From Flavobacterium profundi (GTDB taxonomy: Bacteria; Bacteroidota; Bacteroidia; Flavobacteriales; Flavobacteriaceae): a stretch of DNA of 64,000 nucleotides. The first letter of the stretch is position 1. Every line of letters begins with the position of its first letter. Of this stretch, positions 15,196 to 25,584 are shown one piece after another. The translations under genes were made by a program, and so were the position numbers. The notes beneath the pieces were generated by a model. That model was given only the letters and a program-made list of their open reading frames with translations, ran no database searches and had not been told where the DNA came from. The DNA is taken from assembly GCF_006491645.1 (NCBI RefSeq), contig NZ_VDCZ01000008.1, forward strand, positions 1-64,000, written 5' to 3'.

Positions 15196-15697
15196 TAGTG
15201 CTCAGTGGTTAGTTGTTAGTCCTTAGTTTTTAATGTTTTGTGCTAAATTACTTTTTTTAATTTTTTAGCTTTTTTGAAAAAGAATGTATCATTTTACTTT
15301 CTTCTTCAATCAAAAGCATAATTTCATTAAAAATTTTTTCATCTAAATTGAATTCTAATTCTTTTGCAAGAATAAGTTGTGTTTCTAATTCGTTTAAGGA
15401 ACCTCTAGAAATATTCAAAAAATGATGGAATGATTTGTCTGTTTGACGTCCAAAACCTTCAGCAATATTAGAAGGAATAGATACACTAGCCCTTTTAATC
15501 TGACTGGTCAGAGCATAAATCTCTTCTTTAGGGAAATTCTGAGTTAGTTTATATACTAGAACAACAATTCTAATACCTTTTTGCCAAATAAGTAATTCTC
15601 TATAAGACTTAATCCCACTCATAAAATAGTTTATCTAAATACTAACTACTAGAAATTCACTTTTTACTAAGTACTGAGGACTAACCACTAAGTACTA
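15196..15697. repeat. Imperfect inverted repeats framing the IVP cassette
   Basis: A roughly 32-bp sequence at 15196-15227 and its reverse complement at 15666-15697 match at about 26 of 32 positions. Both are built from ACTAAC/ACTAAG-like words (for example ACTAACCACT). They enclose the four-helix-bundle gene at 15257-15622. The right copy reaches into the gmk stop codon and the left copy lies just before the nadD start. This looks like a small insertion cassette bounded by terminal inverted repeats; no target duplication was recognised. Confidence 0.55.
15257..15622 (-). CDS. Four-helix bundle protein (S23/IVP family)
   Basis: Protein of 121 residues with the IVP/S23 family pattern: SYRELLIWQKGIRIVVLVYK, FPKEEIYALTSQIKRASVSI, PSNIAEGFGR, and FLNISRGSLNELETQLILAK. 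Relatives are encoded in intervening sequences of 23S rRNA genes, and the family is structurally related to Avd of diversity-generating retroelements. No rRNA or reverse transcriptase is nearby. Instead the gene sits between gmk and nadD inside inverted repeats, as such genes often appear scattered as small cassettes in Bacteroidota. Function unknown; nucleic-acid binding is plausible because the fold is basic and pentameric in known members. Confidence 0.88.
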   Translation of the reverse strand: MSGIKSYRELLIWQKGIRIVVLVYKLTQNFPKEEIYALTSQIKRASVSIPSNIAEGFGRQTDKSFHHFLNISRGSLNELETQLILAKELEFNLDEKIFNEIMLLIEEESKMIHSFSKKLKN

Positions 15698-16267
15698 TTT
15701 TCCAATAAATTCCTTCACCAATTGATACGCTTCTTCTTTCGCAGTATCTAAATCGTAATTTTTAATAATTTTATCAAATTGTGGAGCCGTGGCTAATTCC
15801 ACCGAAGCTTTAGCAATACGCATATTAATTTTATCTTCACTTTCGGTAGAACGTAATTTTAATCTGCGTTTCAATTCATCTACACTAGGAGGTTTTACAA
15901 AAACGGCTAAGGTTTCTTCTGGGAATTTGTGTTTAATACGCAAACCGCCCACCACATCAATATCAAAAATAACATGTTTTCCTAATGCCCAAATGCGTTC
16001 CACTTCTTTTTTTAATGTACCGTAAAAATTATTGGTATACACTTCTTCCCATTCAATAAAATCTTCGTTTTTAATGTGTTGTTTGAATTCTTCCCATGAG
16101 ATAAAGTAGTAATCTTTTCCATTTACTTCTTCTCCTCTAGGATCTCTCGTAGCACAAGAGATAGAAAATTCTAAATTCAAATCAGGTTGTTCTAATAAGT
16201 GTCTTACAATGGTGGTTTTTCCTGATCCAGATGGTGCTGAAAACACAAATAATTTTCCTTTTGTCAT
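15695..16267 (-). CDS. gmk: Guanylate kinase
   Basis: Protein of 190 residues. The P-loop APSGSGKTT is near the N-terminus, SCATRDPRGEEVNGKDYYF is the GMP-binding segment, and VDELKRRLKLRSTESEDKI is the lid. It converts GMP and ATP to GDP and ADP. It follows yicC and precedes nadD in the standard flavobacterial order. The stop codon lies within the right inverted repeat of the IVP cassette, so the extreme 3' end may derive from the insertion. The sequence AAGCTTTAAGCTTTAAGC just upstream (about 16271-16291) is a short reiterated word of unknown meaning. Confidence 0.95.
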   Translation of the reverse strand: MTKGKLFVFSAPSGSGKTTIVRHLLEQPDLNLEFSISCATRDPRGEEVNGKDYYFISWEEFKQHIKNEDFIEWEEVYTNNFYGTLKKEVERIWALGKHVIFDIDVVGGLRIKHKFPEETLAVFVKPPSVDELKRRLKLRSTESEDKINMRIAKASVELATAPQFDKIIKNYDLDTAKEEAYQLVKEFIGK

Positions 16268-16338
16268 TCTTTTAAGCTTTAAGCTTTAAGCCAAAGGCAC
16301 TAAGCTTGTCGTTGTGTTGTAGTTTATTTTTATGTTTT

Positions 16339-17199
16339 TTATAAAACATTCAATACTTGTTCTTTAATTTTCTCCAATTCGTCTTTCATCATTACGACTA
16401 ATTTCTGCATTTCTGCATGATTTGACTTGGAACCCATTGTATTAATTTCTCTTCCCATTTCTTGCGTAATAAAACCTAATTTTCTACCATTGGCTTCTTT
16501 TCCATTTAAGGTTTGTAAGAAATAATCCAGATGATTTGTCAAACGCACTTTTTCTTCCGTAATATCTAATTTTTCAAGATAATAAATTAATTCTTGTTCA
16601 AATCGATTTTCGTCAACCGTAACTTTTAATTCTTCAATTGCGGTTTGTAAGCGTTCTTTAATATTTTTAACACGTTCTGGATCTAGCAACAAGGCTTGTT
16701 CCATATACAAACGAATATTGGCAATACGTAATTGAAATTCTTTTTCCAACGATTTCCCTTCGTCTTTTCTGAAGGTTTGAATGTTTTCTAAGGCTTCATT
16801 TACAACTAATACAATTTCAGACCATTCATTTTCATCAATTTCATCACGTTCTGTTTTAAGAGCATCAGGCATTCTAACCGCCATTTTCATTAATTCTGTA
16901 GCATCAGCTTCCGGTAAAATGGCTTTCATTTGATTGATGTAGGATTTGATTACTGGAGTGTTCACTTTTGCAGTTGTTTCTTCTCCCGTAACTTCGATAT
17001 ATAACGAAAAATCTACTTTTCCACGCTCTAATTTTTGTGAAATATCATTGCGTAAACTTAACTCCATTTCTCTATAGACAGAAGGCATGCGCATATTTAA
17101 ATCCAATCCTTTACTATTTAGAGATTTAATTTCAACATTTATTTTTTTATTTGGCAATTGCTTAGTGGCTTTACCAAAACCAGTCATGGATAGTATCAT
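16339..17199 (-). CDS. yicC: YicC/YloC family endoribonuclease
   Basis: Protein of 286 residues, matching family length. Start MILSMTGFGKATKQ is the N-terminal YicC hallmark (SMTGFG), and the C-terminal KLGFITQEMGREINTMGSKSNHAEM is the DUF1732-type signature with the conserved Glu residues. Characterised members are endoribonucleases that affect small-RNA turnover. First gene of the yicC-gmk-nadD unit; start supported by the conserved N-terminus. Confidence 0.93.
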   Translation of the reverse strand: MILSMTGFGKATKQLPNKKINVEIKSLNSKGLDLNMRMPSVYREMELSLRNDISQKLERGKVDFSLYIEVTGEETTAKVNTPVIKSYINQMKAILPEADATELMKMAVRMPDALKTERDEIDENEWSEIVLVVNEALENIQTFRKDEGKSLEKEFQLRIANIRLYMEQALLLDPERVKNIKERLQTAIEELKVTVDENRFEQELIYYLEKLDITEEKVRLTNHLDYFLQTLNGKEANGRKLGFITQEMGREINTMGSKSNHAEMQKLVVMMKDELEKIKEQVLNVL

Positions 17200-17290
17200 A
17201 TCATATTTTAAAAAGAAGTCAAAGATAAGAAATAGTGAGAAGTGATACGTAAAAAGTAACTAGATATTTCGAAATAAGACGATTTGCAAA

Positions 17291-18184
17291 TTATTCTTTA
17301 GGAATGGCTTTTTTTTGGGTAACCAAATAAACACCTATAAAAATAAGCAACGCAGAAATTAATTTTACATTATTTAATTCGTCTTTTTGTAAACTTATAG
17401 CAATTATGGTGGCAAATAAAGGTTGTAAATAAATAAAAACGGAAAGGGTAGTAGGTTTCAATTCTTTCATAGCCATTAAATTGATTAAATAGGCAAAAAA
17501 AGTGGTAAATAAAACGACAAAACCTATGTTGTAATAAATGTTAGTAGGAATGTTTTCCCATTGAATGGCTTTAAATTCTTCAAAAGCAAAAGGCAATGTG
17601 AACACCAACCCAAATGTATAAATCCATTTTATAAAGGTAAAAGCATGGTACTTTGAAATTAATTTTTTAACAATAATCAGATATACGGCATAAGACGAAG
17701 CATTTACAAAAACTAAAAAATTACCTAAACCGGCATTCGTACTATCACCAATGTCTTTTCCATATAAAATTAAAATGGAGGTTCCAGTTAAACCAATTAA
17801 AATGCCAAGGACTTTTTTAAATTCAATTTTTTCGCGAAGCAAAATGGCCGATAATATTAAAACGACTATAGGTGCTGTAACCATAATAACGGAAGCACTA
17901 ATGGGTGAAGTGTAACTCAGTCCTTTAAAAAATGACAATTGATTGATGACAACACCAAATAAAGATGCTGCAATAATTCGAGGAAAGTCTTGAAGCGCAA
18001 TTTTTTCCTTAGGACCAAAAAAAGTAAGCGACCAAAATAAAATAGACGCGCCGATAACCCGAATCAAAATAAAAGCATACGGTTGTACATAAGTAGGCAT
18101 CACATCTTTTGCAATGGTAAAATTAGCTCCATAAATCAAAGCTACAAAAGTGGCACCTAAAAGCGCTAAAGATCTTTTACTCAT
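17291..18184 (-). CDS. EamA/DMT-family transporter
   Basis: Protein of 297 residues with about ten predicted transmembrane helices in two EamA repeats, beginning LALLGATFVALIYGANFTIAK. This is the drug/metabolite transporter superfamily, inner-membrane permeases for small metabolites whose substrates cannot be predicted from sequence. Its start codon touches the stop codon of the upstream arsenate-reductase-like gene, so the two are probably cotranscribed. Confidence 0.9.
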   Translation of the reverse strand: MSKRSLALLGATFVALIYGANFTIAKDVMPTYVQPYAFILIRVIGASILFWSLTFFGPKEKIALQDFPRIIAASLFGVVINQLSFFKGLSYTSPISASVIMVTAPIVVLILSAILLREKIEFKKVLGILIGLTGTSILILYGKDIGDSTNAGLGNFLVFVNASSYAVYLIIVKKLISKYHAFTFIKWIYTFGLVFTLPFAFEEFKAIQWENIPTNIYYNIGFVVLFTTFFAYLINLMAMKELKPTTLSVFIYLQPLFATIIAISLQKDELNNVKLISALLIFIGVYLVTQKKAIPKE

Positions 18185-18534
18185 TAGCTTAAGGTATCTA
18201 TGGCAGCTTGTACCGATTTGGGACTATTACCCACAAATATTTTATCCTCCACTATAATTACAGGGCGATTTAAAAAGGTATAATGCTCTAAGATGTAGCG
18301 TTTGAAATCATTTTCTTGTAAAACTTCTTCTTTTAATCCCATTTCTTTATAGAGTTTTGCTCTTTTGCTGAATAAAACTTCATAACTATTGGTCAAAGCG
18401 TACATCTCTTCTAATTGTTTTACACTAATAGGCTCTTCTTTTATGTCTTGAAAAACAAAGGTGTCTGTATTGGGCAATGATTTAATAATACGTTTACAAG
18501 TATCGCAAGTTTTTAGAAAGTAAATTTTTCGCAT
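18184..18534 (-). CDS. Arsenate reductase-like (ArsC/Spx fold) protein
   Basis: Protein of 116 residues with a thioredoxin-like ArsC/YffB fold: FLKTCDTCKRI has a CxxC-type active site near the N-terminus, and FLNRPVIIVEDKIFVGNSPK is the conserved cis-Pro region. Members include glutaredoxin-dependent arsenate reductases and Spx-type regulators; the extra Cys pair and lack of an arsenic operon make actual arsenate reduction uncertain. Coupled to the DMT transporter. Confidence 0.85.
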   Translation of the reverse strand: MRKIYFLKTCDTCKRIIKSLPNTDTFVFQDIKEEPISVKQLEEMYALTNSYEVLFSKRAKLYKEMGLKEEVLQENDFKRYILEHYTFLNRPVIIVEDKIFVGNSPKSVQAAIDTLS

Positions 18535-18573
18535 GAATTCTTTTTTACAAAAGTATAGATTAAAGGAATATAA

Positions 18574-18939
18574 TTAAAGCGCAATTTCTAGTTCGCCTTT
18601 TTCAATAGCTTTTTCTAAATGAGCTTCAATAGTGGGATAAACTCCAAAAAATTTAGCACCATCTTCTAATTTTAAAAGGACAATCCAGCCGTCTTTTTTT
18701 TCTTTAATTTTATTCACAACGACTACTTTTTTTCCAAGTAATGCTTCATAATTCTCAAAACCACCTCTTTTTTTAATAAAATTTGTTTTTGGAAAATAAA
18801 TATGTTGATACGCATTATTTGGAACAGACTTTAATACATAGACTTTTTGAATCTCTTGTTGATGTGTTGTTTCTTGACTGTAAGTATTTGCAGAAAAAAG
18901 AGCAAAAACGAGTACGATAAAATGATATAAAGCTTTCAT
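18574..18939 (-). CDS. Small secreted protein of unknown function
   Basis: From ATG 18939 the protein has 121 residues with a clear signal peptide (ALYHFIVLVFALFSANTYSQ, cleavage after the Ser-Gln region). The mature part is Lys-rich with an alternating strand pattern (KVVVVNKIKEKKDGWIVLLK). An in-frame ATG at 18963 would place eight residues before the signal. No domain recognised. Located alone, divergent from the DinB-like gene. Confidence 0.65.
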   Translation of the reverse strand: MKALYHFIVLVFALFSANTYSQETTHQQEIQKVYVLKSVPNNAYQHIYFPKTNFIKKRGGFENYEALLGKKVVVVNKIKEKKDGWIVLLKLEDGAKFFGVYPTIEAHLEKAIEKGELEIAL

Positions 18940-19120
18940 ATGTTGAATTTTTACGTGTATCAAATAAACTACTAAATTAGTTTGGAAAATAGCTTTATAA
19001 AAGAGCCATTCGTTAAAATATAGTTAAATTAATAAATTCCTATTTGGAAGAGGTTTATTTGTTGTCAAATTCGTTTTTTAACCTTGATAAATTAAGTATA
19101 TTCGTAAGAAATTTAGCGAT

Positions 19121-19579
19121 ATGGATACACTTTTTCGAATTACAAAAAATATAAGAAAACAGTTTTTATATTTTATGGATCATTATACTTTAGAACAATT
19201 AAATACCATTCCACAAGGATTTAGTAATAATATAATTTGGAACATTGGACATTGTATAGCTACCCAACAATCGTTAATCTATAAATTGTCTGGCTTACCT
19301 ATGCAAGTTTCAGATGCATTTATTGACACCTATCGAAATGGAACAATTCCTACAGGTAAAACTACTCAAGAAGAAGTAGATTATATTAAAAGTATTTTAT
19401 TTACTACTGTAGAGCAAACACAAGAAGATTTTTCAAAAAATATTTTTGTTACTTTTCATGAATATACAACAAAAAGTACTGGTTTTACTATGGAAAATGC
19501 TAATCAAGCAGCTGAATTTAATAATTTTCATGAAGGGATCCATTTAGGTATTATACTACAAATTAGAAAATTCCTATAA
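19121..19579 (+). CDS. DinB-family protein
   Basis: Protein of 152 residues, probably a four-helix bundle: LFRITKNIRKQFLYFMD at the start, IIWNIGHCIATQQSLIYKL with the first metal His, and FHEGIHLGIILQIRKFL with the second His pair, as in DinB/YfiT metal-dependent thiol-transferase-like enzymes. The substrate is unknown; bacillithiol and mycothiol-type transferases are relatives. A TATATTCG sequence near 19099 could be the -7 box. Confidence 0.8.
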   Translation: MDTLFRITKNIRKQFLYFMDHYTLEQLNTIPQGFSNNIIWNIGHCIATQQSLIYKLSGLPMQVSDAFIDTYRNGTIPTGKTTQEEVDYIKSILFTTVEQTQEDFSKNIFVTFHEYTTKSTGFTMENANQAAEFNNFHEGIHLGIILQIRKFL

Positions 19580-19607
19580 ACGTAATACCTTAGTAAAGAT
19601 AAAAGCA

Positions 19608-20753
19608 ATGAAATTCAATACAAAAACAATACATGGTGGGCAACATCATGAAAAAGTTACAGGATCAGTCATGCCTCCTGTATTTCAAACTTCTACTTAT
19701 GCACAAACCTCTCCAGGAAAACCTGTTGGTGAATATGAATATAGTAGAGCTGCAAACCCAACAAGAACAGCTTTGGAAGATGCGTTAGCAAGTATTGAGA
19801 ATGGGACTAGAGGTTTGGCATTCGCTTCAGGATTAGCGGCTACAGATTCTGTAATGAAACTATTAAAGCCGAACGATGAGGTTATTGCAATGGATGATTT
19901 GTATGGCGGAACCTATAGAATGTTTGCACGTATTTATCAAGATTTTGGAATCAAATTTCATTTTGTAGACATGACCAATTTGAAAAAATTGGAAAGTTTA
20001 ATCAATGAAAACACGAAGTTAGTTTGGGTAGAAACGCCTACTAATCCATTGATGAAACTAGCCGATATTGAAGCAATCGCAAAGATTACAAAAAAGAATA
20101 ACCTGTTGTTTGCAGTAGATAATACATTTGCAACTCCTTATTTGCAAAAGCCTTTAGATTTAGGAGCTGACATTGTTATGCATTCCGCTACAAAATATTT
20201 AGGGGGTCATTCCGATGTTATTGCGGGCGCTTTAGTTGTAAAAGATGTAGCTTTAGGAGAAAAGTTGCATTTTGCACAGTTTGCAACTGGAGGCACACTA
20301 GGACCTATGGACAGTTATTTAGTTCTTAGAGGAATTAAAACCTTACACTTAAGAGTACAAAGACATTGCGAAAATGGTGCAAAAGTTGCTGAATTTTTAA
20401 GCAAACATCCAGCAATTAAAAGAGTATATTATCCAGGTTTGGAAACGCATCCTCATCATGATATTGCGAAAAAGCAAATGATAGGCGGTTTTGGTGGAAT
20501 GGTGACTTTTACTTTTAATTCTGGAAAGCTGGAAAATGCTGTTCGATTTTTAGAAAGAGTAAAAGTATTCACTTTAGCAGAATCATTAGGTGGAGTTGAA
20601 TCTCTAGCAAATCACCCAACATCTATGACACATGCTTCGGTTCCAGCAGAGAAAAGAGCGGAAATTGGTATTACAGATGATTTAGTTCGTTTAAGTGTAG
20701 GGGTAGAAGATATTGACGATTTATTAGCAGATTTAGAACAAGCACTTCAATAA
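19608..20753 (+). CDS. Cystathionine gamma-synthase/lyase-type PLP enzyme
   Basis: Protein of 381 residues of the Cys/Met-metabolism PLP family. Key motifs: EYEYSRAANPTRTALE, GLAFASGLAA, VWVETPTNP, AVDNTFATPYLQ, and the PLP lysine in SATKYLGGHSD. The C-terminal LAESLGGVESLANHP is typical of cystathionine gamma-synthase (MetB) or cystathionine gamma-lyase, which cannot be told apart by eye. It works in the cytoplasm in transsulfuration or methionine biosynthesis. It follows the DinB-like gene after 28 nt and ends at a strong terminator. Confidence 0.92.
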   Translation: MKFNTKTIHGGQHHEKVTGSVMPPVFQTSTYAQTSPGKPVGEYEYSRAANPTRTALEDALASIENGTRGLAFASGLAATDSVMKLLKPNDEVIAMDDLYGGTYRMFARIYQDFGIKFHFVDMTNLKKLESLINENTKLVWVETPTNPLMKLADIEAIAKITKKNNLLFAVDNTFATPYLQKPLDLGADIVMHSATKYLGGHSDVIAGALVVKDVALGEKLHFAQFATGGTLGPMDSYLVLRGIKTLHLRVQRHCENGAKVAEFLSKHPAIKRVYYPGLETHPHHDIAKKQMIGGFGGMVTFTFNSGKLENAVRFLERVKVFTLAESLGGVESLANHPTSMTHASVPAEKRAEIGITDDLVRLSVGVEDIDDLLADLEQALQ

Positions 20754-20776
20754 CAAATCCTATACATTTTTATAAA

Positions 20777-20812
20777 AAGAAAAGCCTAGATTTTAATCTA
20801 GGCTTTTCTTTT
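20777..20812. terminator. Terminator after the transsulfuration gene
   Basis: Stem AAGAAAAGCCTAGA paired with TCTAGGCTTTTCTT around a 6-nt loop, followed by a T run. Also suitable for the convergent gene at 20831. Confidence 0.85.
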
Positions 20813-20830
20813 TTAGTATATTTTATTTTT

Positions 20831-21613
20831 TTAATCTAAATAATAAATGTAACCAAAGTTCAACCAAAGATTCCAATCATTAGATTTGTTTTCTTTATAT
20901 AAATCAGGATTTTTTCTTAAACCATCAACCCAGTCTGAAAAATAGTATTGCCATCTCAACTCTACAAAAAGATCCGATAATTCTGTCAATTTATATCTTG
21001 TACCAACACTAGATACTACCGAAAAAGTGTTTCCACCTTCTGAAGAATACCCGTCAGGTAAATATGAAGGATAAGTTGTAGCAGTAGTTCCTAAAGGCCC
21101 AAGTTCTGAATAGGTGTTGTTTTGAAAAAATGAAAAATGAGCTCCTAAACCTATAAAAGGTGCCCAAGCACCATTTCTAGCAGAAGTAAATTCTCTAATA
21201 CTCCATGGATAATATTCTAATTGCATACCGATGTCAGTTACTTTAGCTTCGCCTTTCATAGCTTTTAGTAAGCGGCCTAGTTCAGAGTCTTTATCTGCAT
21301 ATTCTCCAAAATGCTCTAATTTAGTACTGTTGAAAGATAATTCAGAGCGCAATTTGAAATGATCATTAAAATAGCTATCAGGACTGTAACAATTACATTC
21401 TGCACGATAAGCAAAATTGAGATAATGTACAATACCAACTGCAAATCCTGTATTTCCTTTATTGGTTTCGAAATCATGTCTAACTCCAAAGTCTGATTGA
21501 AAAGCAACACCACCCACAAAAACTCCTAGTTCGTGGGAAAATCCTAACTGTGAGTTTCCATAAAATGGTATAAAAACAGTTAAAAACAGCAGGTTTCTTA
21601 ATATTTTAGGCAT
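20831..21613 (-). CDS. Predicted outer-membrane beta-barrel protein
   Basis: Protein of 260 residues with a signal peptide (LLFLTVFIPFYGNSQ) and alternating aromatic/hydrophobic beta-strand segments ending in an aromatic-hydrophobic C-terminus (WLNFGYIYYLD), typical of small outer-membrane barrels. It resembles a Flavobacteriaceae-specific family often found next to gdhA (I recall it annotated as THC0290_0291), but I am not certain of that match. It is divergent from gdhA across a 227-nt gap. Confidence 0.7.
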   Translation of the reverse strand: MPKILRNLLFLTVFIPFYGNSQLGFSHELGVFVGGVAFQSDFGVRHDFETNKGNTGFAVGIVHYLNFAYRAECNCYSPDSYFNDHFKLRSELSFNSTKLEHFGEYADKDSELGRLLKAMKGEAKVTDIGMQLEYYPWSIREFTSARNGAWAPFIGLGAHFSFFQNNTYSELGPLGTTATTYPSYLPDGYSSEGGNTFSVVSSVGTRYKLTELSDLFVELRWQYYFSDWVDGLRKNPDLYKENKSNDWNLWLNFGYIYYLD

Positions 21614-21759
21614 CTTAAAAATTTTTCATTTATAGACAAATATATAAAATCTAAAGACAGGTAAAAATTTTTTTCTTTTTTTTAGATAAATTTTTCTTAA
21701 AAAAGAGATTTTAAGGTGTTTTTTTTAGCAATTTAAATACGACATGATTTAATTAAATG

Positions 21760-21767
21760 TATATTTG
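21760..21767 (+). promoter_or_regulatory. -7 promoter box of gdhA
   Basis: TATATTTG matches the TAnnTTTG consensus and lies 73 nt before the gdhA ATG. No convincing -33 TTG is seen at the usual spacing. The remaining 21614-21840 gap is AT-rich without a gene. Confidence 0.5.
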
Positions 21768-21813
21768 CACCGCAGTTACGAAAACGTTTTCATTAAGTAA
21801 AAACGGAAACTAA

Positions 21814-23184
<1,371 letters not shown>

Positions 23185-23205
23185 TTTTTATAATTAGATA
23201 GAATT

Positions 23206-23233
23206 AAGGCTTACTTTACAGTAAGCCTTTTTT
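23206..23233 (+). terminator. Terminator after gdhA
   Basis: Stem AAGGCTTAC (23206-23214) and GTAAGCCTT (23221-23229), followed by a T run ahead of the porZ promoter. Confidence 0.8.
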
Positions 23234-23276
23234 ATTTGTTTATGGCATACCTAAAATTAATATTCTGCGTTTATAG

Positions 23277-23284
23277 TATATTTG
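23277..23284 (+). promoter_or_regulatory. -7 box of porZ
   Basis: TATATTTG, 14 nt before the ATG at 23299. Its place between an in-frame ATG at 23236 and the chosen start argues that 23299 is the true start. A clear -33 is not seen. Confidence 0.5.
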
Positions 23285-23298
23285 TAAAAATTATAATC

Positions 23299-25584
23299 AT
23301 GAGGTTAACTTTTCTTATTTTCATTTTACTCGTAGGTCAATGGTGTTTCCCACAAGGAAATTTGTTATGGAAAGGGTATTTCTCATACAACGAAATTGTA
23401 GATGTAGAGGTGTCTTCTACAACTTTTTTTGCCGCTACCGAAAATTGTATTTTTTATAAAAATACAACGCAGCAAGATGTTAATATCCTCAATTCGATTA
23501 ACGGTTTTAAACCAAACGCTATAACGGCAATTCATTATTCGGAAAGTTTTAAAAAAACCATAGCTGGTGATCAAAATGGGCTACTAATATTGGTAAATGA
23601 AGATGGAACCATCATTACAAAAGTCGATATCATTGAAGAAATACCAGTTGCACCAAATAAGAAAAAAATAAATGATTTTTATGAATATCAGGAAAAATTA
23701 TACATTGCCACAGATTATGGAATATCGGTTTTAAACCTAAATACATTAGAGTTTATTAGTACTTACTTTATTGGAACTTCAGGTGAAGAAGTTGAGGTAT
23801 TGCAAACTACAGTATTAAATGAAGAACTTTATGCTGTAACGAGACAAAGTGGTATTAGAAAAGCAAGTTTGTCAAACCCTTTTTTATACGATTATAATCA
23901 ATGGCAAACCTTTGATAGCGGCTATTGGTTAGGAATAGTCACTTTAAACAATCAAATTGTGGCTATGAGTACCGATGGGAATACTTACCGTTACAATGGA
24001 TCTTTTCAAAGTATTCTCAATCAAAGTCAAATAGGGAGAAAAATAAAAACAAATGGTAATGAACTTGTTGTTACTACTCAAAACAATGTTTTTGTTTTGG
24101 ATACGCAAGGGAATCAATTGGCACATATCACTGTGATTCCCGATTTTGATGTTCAATTTACTGCTGCGCATGTAGTTAACGGTCAAATTTTTATTGGTAC
24201 CGAAATGAATGGAGTATTTGCTACTACATTATCTAACCCTTCGCTATTTGAAAATATTACACCAAATGGGCCTTTTAGAAACAACATATTTCGGGTAAAA
24301 AAAGCACCAAATCAATTGTGGGCAGTTTATGGAGACTATTCTAGAGAATATAACCCATATCCTTTAGATCAGTTGCCAACTAGCAGCTATTCTTCTAATA
24401 ATGGATGGGTAAATATTTCCTATGAAGACGTATTACAAGCGAAATCGATTTGCGATTTAGTAATTAATCCAAATAACTCAACTCAAATCTATTTTACCTC
24501 TTACTTTTCAGGTATAGTAAAAATGGATGGTTCAGACATTACTTTATTAAACAGTACCAATACAGGTCCAAACGGATTAGAGTCTTTGGTTTTGAGTCCA
24601 CCTGATCCAAACTATGTTGATATAAGAATCAATAGTCCTGCTTTTGACAAGGAGAATAATTTATGGGTTACAAATGCTTTTGTGGAAAGAGCCATTAAAG
24701 TTTTAAGAAGTAATGGTCAATGGCAATCTTATAGTGTGGATGGGATTTTGTCTGATTATACTGTTGGACGTTATGGATCTATGGCAATTGACAAAAACAA
24801 TACAAAATGGATACCTGCCTATAATGAAGGTTTGCTTGCGTTTAATGATCAAATGAATAATAAATTTATTGTAATTGATTTTGCCAATAGTAATTTGCCA
24901 GACAAAGTTGTTAATTGTGTTGCTATCGATAACCGAAATCAAGTATGGATTGGAACCGCTAAAGGACTAAGAATACTTTCAAGTGTGGACCAATTCTTGT
25001 CTGAAAATGAGTTGTCAACAAATCCTATTATCATACAGGAAGGAGATTTAGCTCAGGAATTATTTTATCAACAGGCTATTTTGGATATTCGTGTGGATGG
25101 TGCCAATAGAAAATGGGTTTCCATTGCTGGTGCAGGTGTGTTTTTGGTGTCTTCTAATGGACAGCAAACACTTTACAGATTTACAAAAGCGAATTCACCA
25201 CTACCTAGTGATAATGTAAATGATATAGAAATAGACGACGTTTCAGGTGAAGTATTCTTTGCTACAGATAAAGGATTAGTGTCTTTTTTGGGTACTTCCA
25301 CAAAAGCGAGTGGTGATTTATCTAATGTTTATGTATACCCTAACCCAGTGCGACCTGAATTTTCAGGAACCGTTAAAATAGCGGGATTGACTGATAAAGC
25401 TAATGTGAAAATTACAGATATAGAAGGTAATTTAGTCTATGAAACAACTTCTGAAGGAGGTACAATTGAATGGAATACTTCTGCTTTTGGAAATTATAAT
25501 GTGGCTTCGGGAGTTTATATGATTTTTATTGCTACCCAAGATGGATTGGATTCAACTGTGAAAAAAGTAATGATTATTAGATAA
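23299..25584 (+). CDS. porZ: Type IX secretion system protein PorZ homologue
   Basis: With the ATG at 23299 the protein has 761 residues and opens with a signal peptide (LTFLIFILLVGQWCFPQ). Two beta-propeller-like regions follow: repeated segments of the form 'LWVTNAFVERAIKV' and 'KWIPAYNEGLLAF' resemble two-component-regulator propellers. The C-terminus (YVYPNPVRPEFSGTVKI ... VYETTSEGGTIEW ... SGVYMIFI) is a T9SS-type sorting domain. This matches PorZ, a component of the T9SS attachment complex, which itself carries such a domain, and the porZ-recO order is common in Bacteroidota. The two metalloproteases at 38-44 kb are likely clients of the same system. Confidence 0.85.
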   Translation: MRLTFLIFILLVGQWCFPQGNLLWKGYFSYNEIVDVEVSSTTFFAATENCIFYKNTTQQDVNILNSINGFKPNAITAIHYSESFKKTIAGDQNGLLILVNEDGTIITKVDIIEEIPVAPNKKKINDFYEYQEKLYIATDYGISVLNLNTLEFISTYFIGTSGEEVEVLQTTVLNEELYAVTRQSGIRKASLSNPFLYDYNQWQTFDSGYWLGIVTLNNQIVAMSTDGNTYRYNGSFQSILNQSQIGRKIKTNGNELVVTTQNNVFVLDTQGNQLAHITVIPDFDVQFTAAHVVNGQIFIGTEMNGVFATTLSNPSLFENITPNGPFRNNIFRVKKAPNQLWAVYGDYSREYNPYPLDQLPTSSYSSNNGWVNISYEDVLQAKSICDLVINPNNSTQIYFTSYFSGIVKMDGSDITLLNSTNTGPNGLESLVLSPPDPNYVDIRINSPAFDKENNLWVTNAFVERAIKVLRSNGQWQSYSVDGILSDYTVGRYGSMAIDKNNTKWIPAYNEGLLAFNDQMNNKFIVIDFANSNLPDKVVNCVAIDNRNQVWIGTAKGLRILSSVDQFLSENELSTNPIIIQEGDLAQELFYQQAILDIRVDGANRKWVSIAGAGVFLVSSNGQQTLYRFTKANSPLPSDNVNDIEIDDVSGEVFFATDKGLVSFLGTSTKASGDLSNVYVYPNPVRPEFSGTVKIAGLTDKANVKITDIEGNLVYETTSEGGTIEWNTSAFGNYNVASGVYMIFIATQDGLDSTVKKVMIIR

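Noticed and set aside
15257..15622. 23S rRNA intervening sequence or diversity-generating retroelement accessory gene
   Set aside because: No rRNA, reverse transcriptase or template/variable repeats are nearby; only the protein family is shared.
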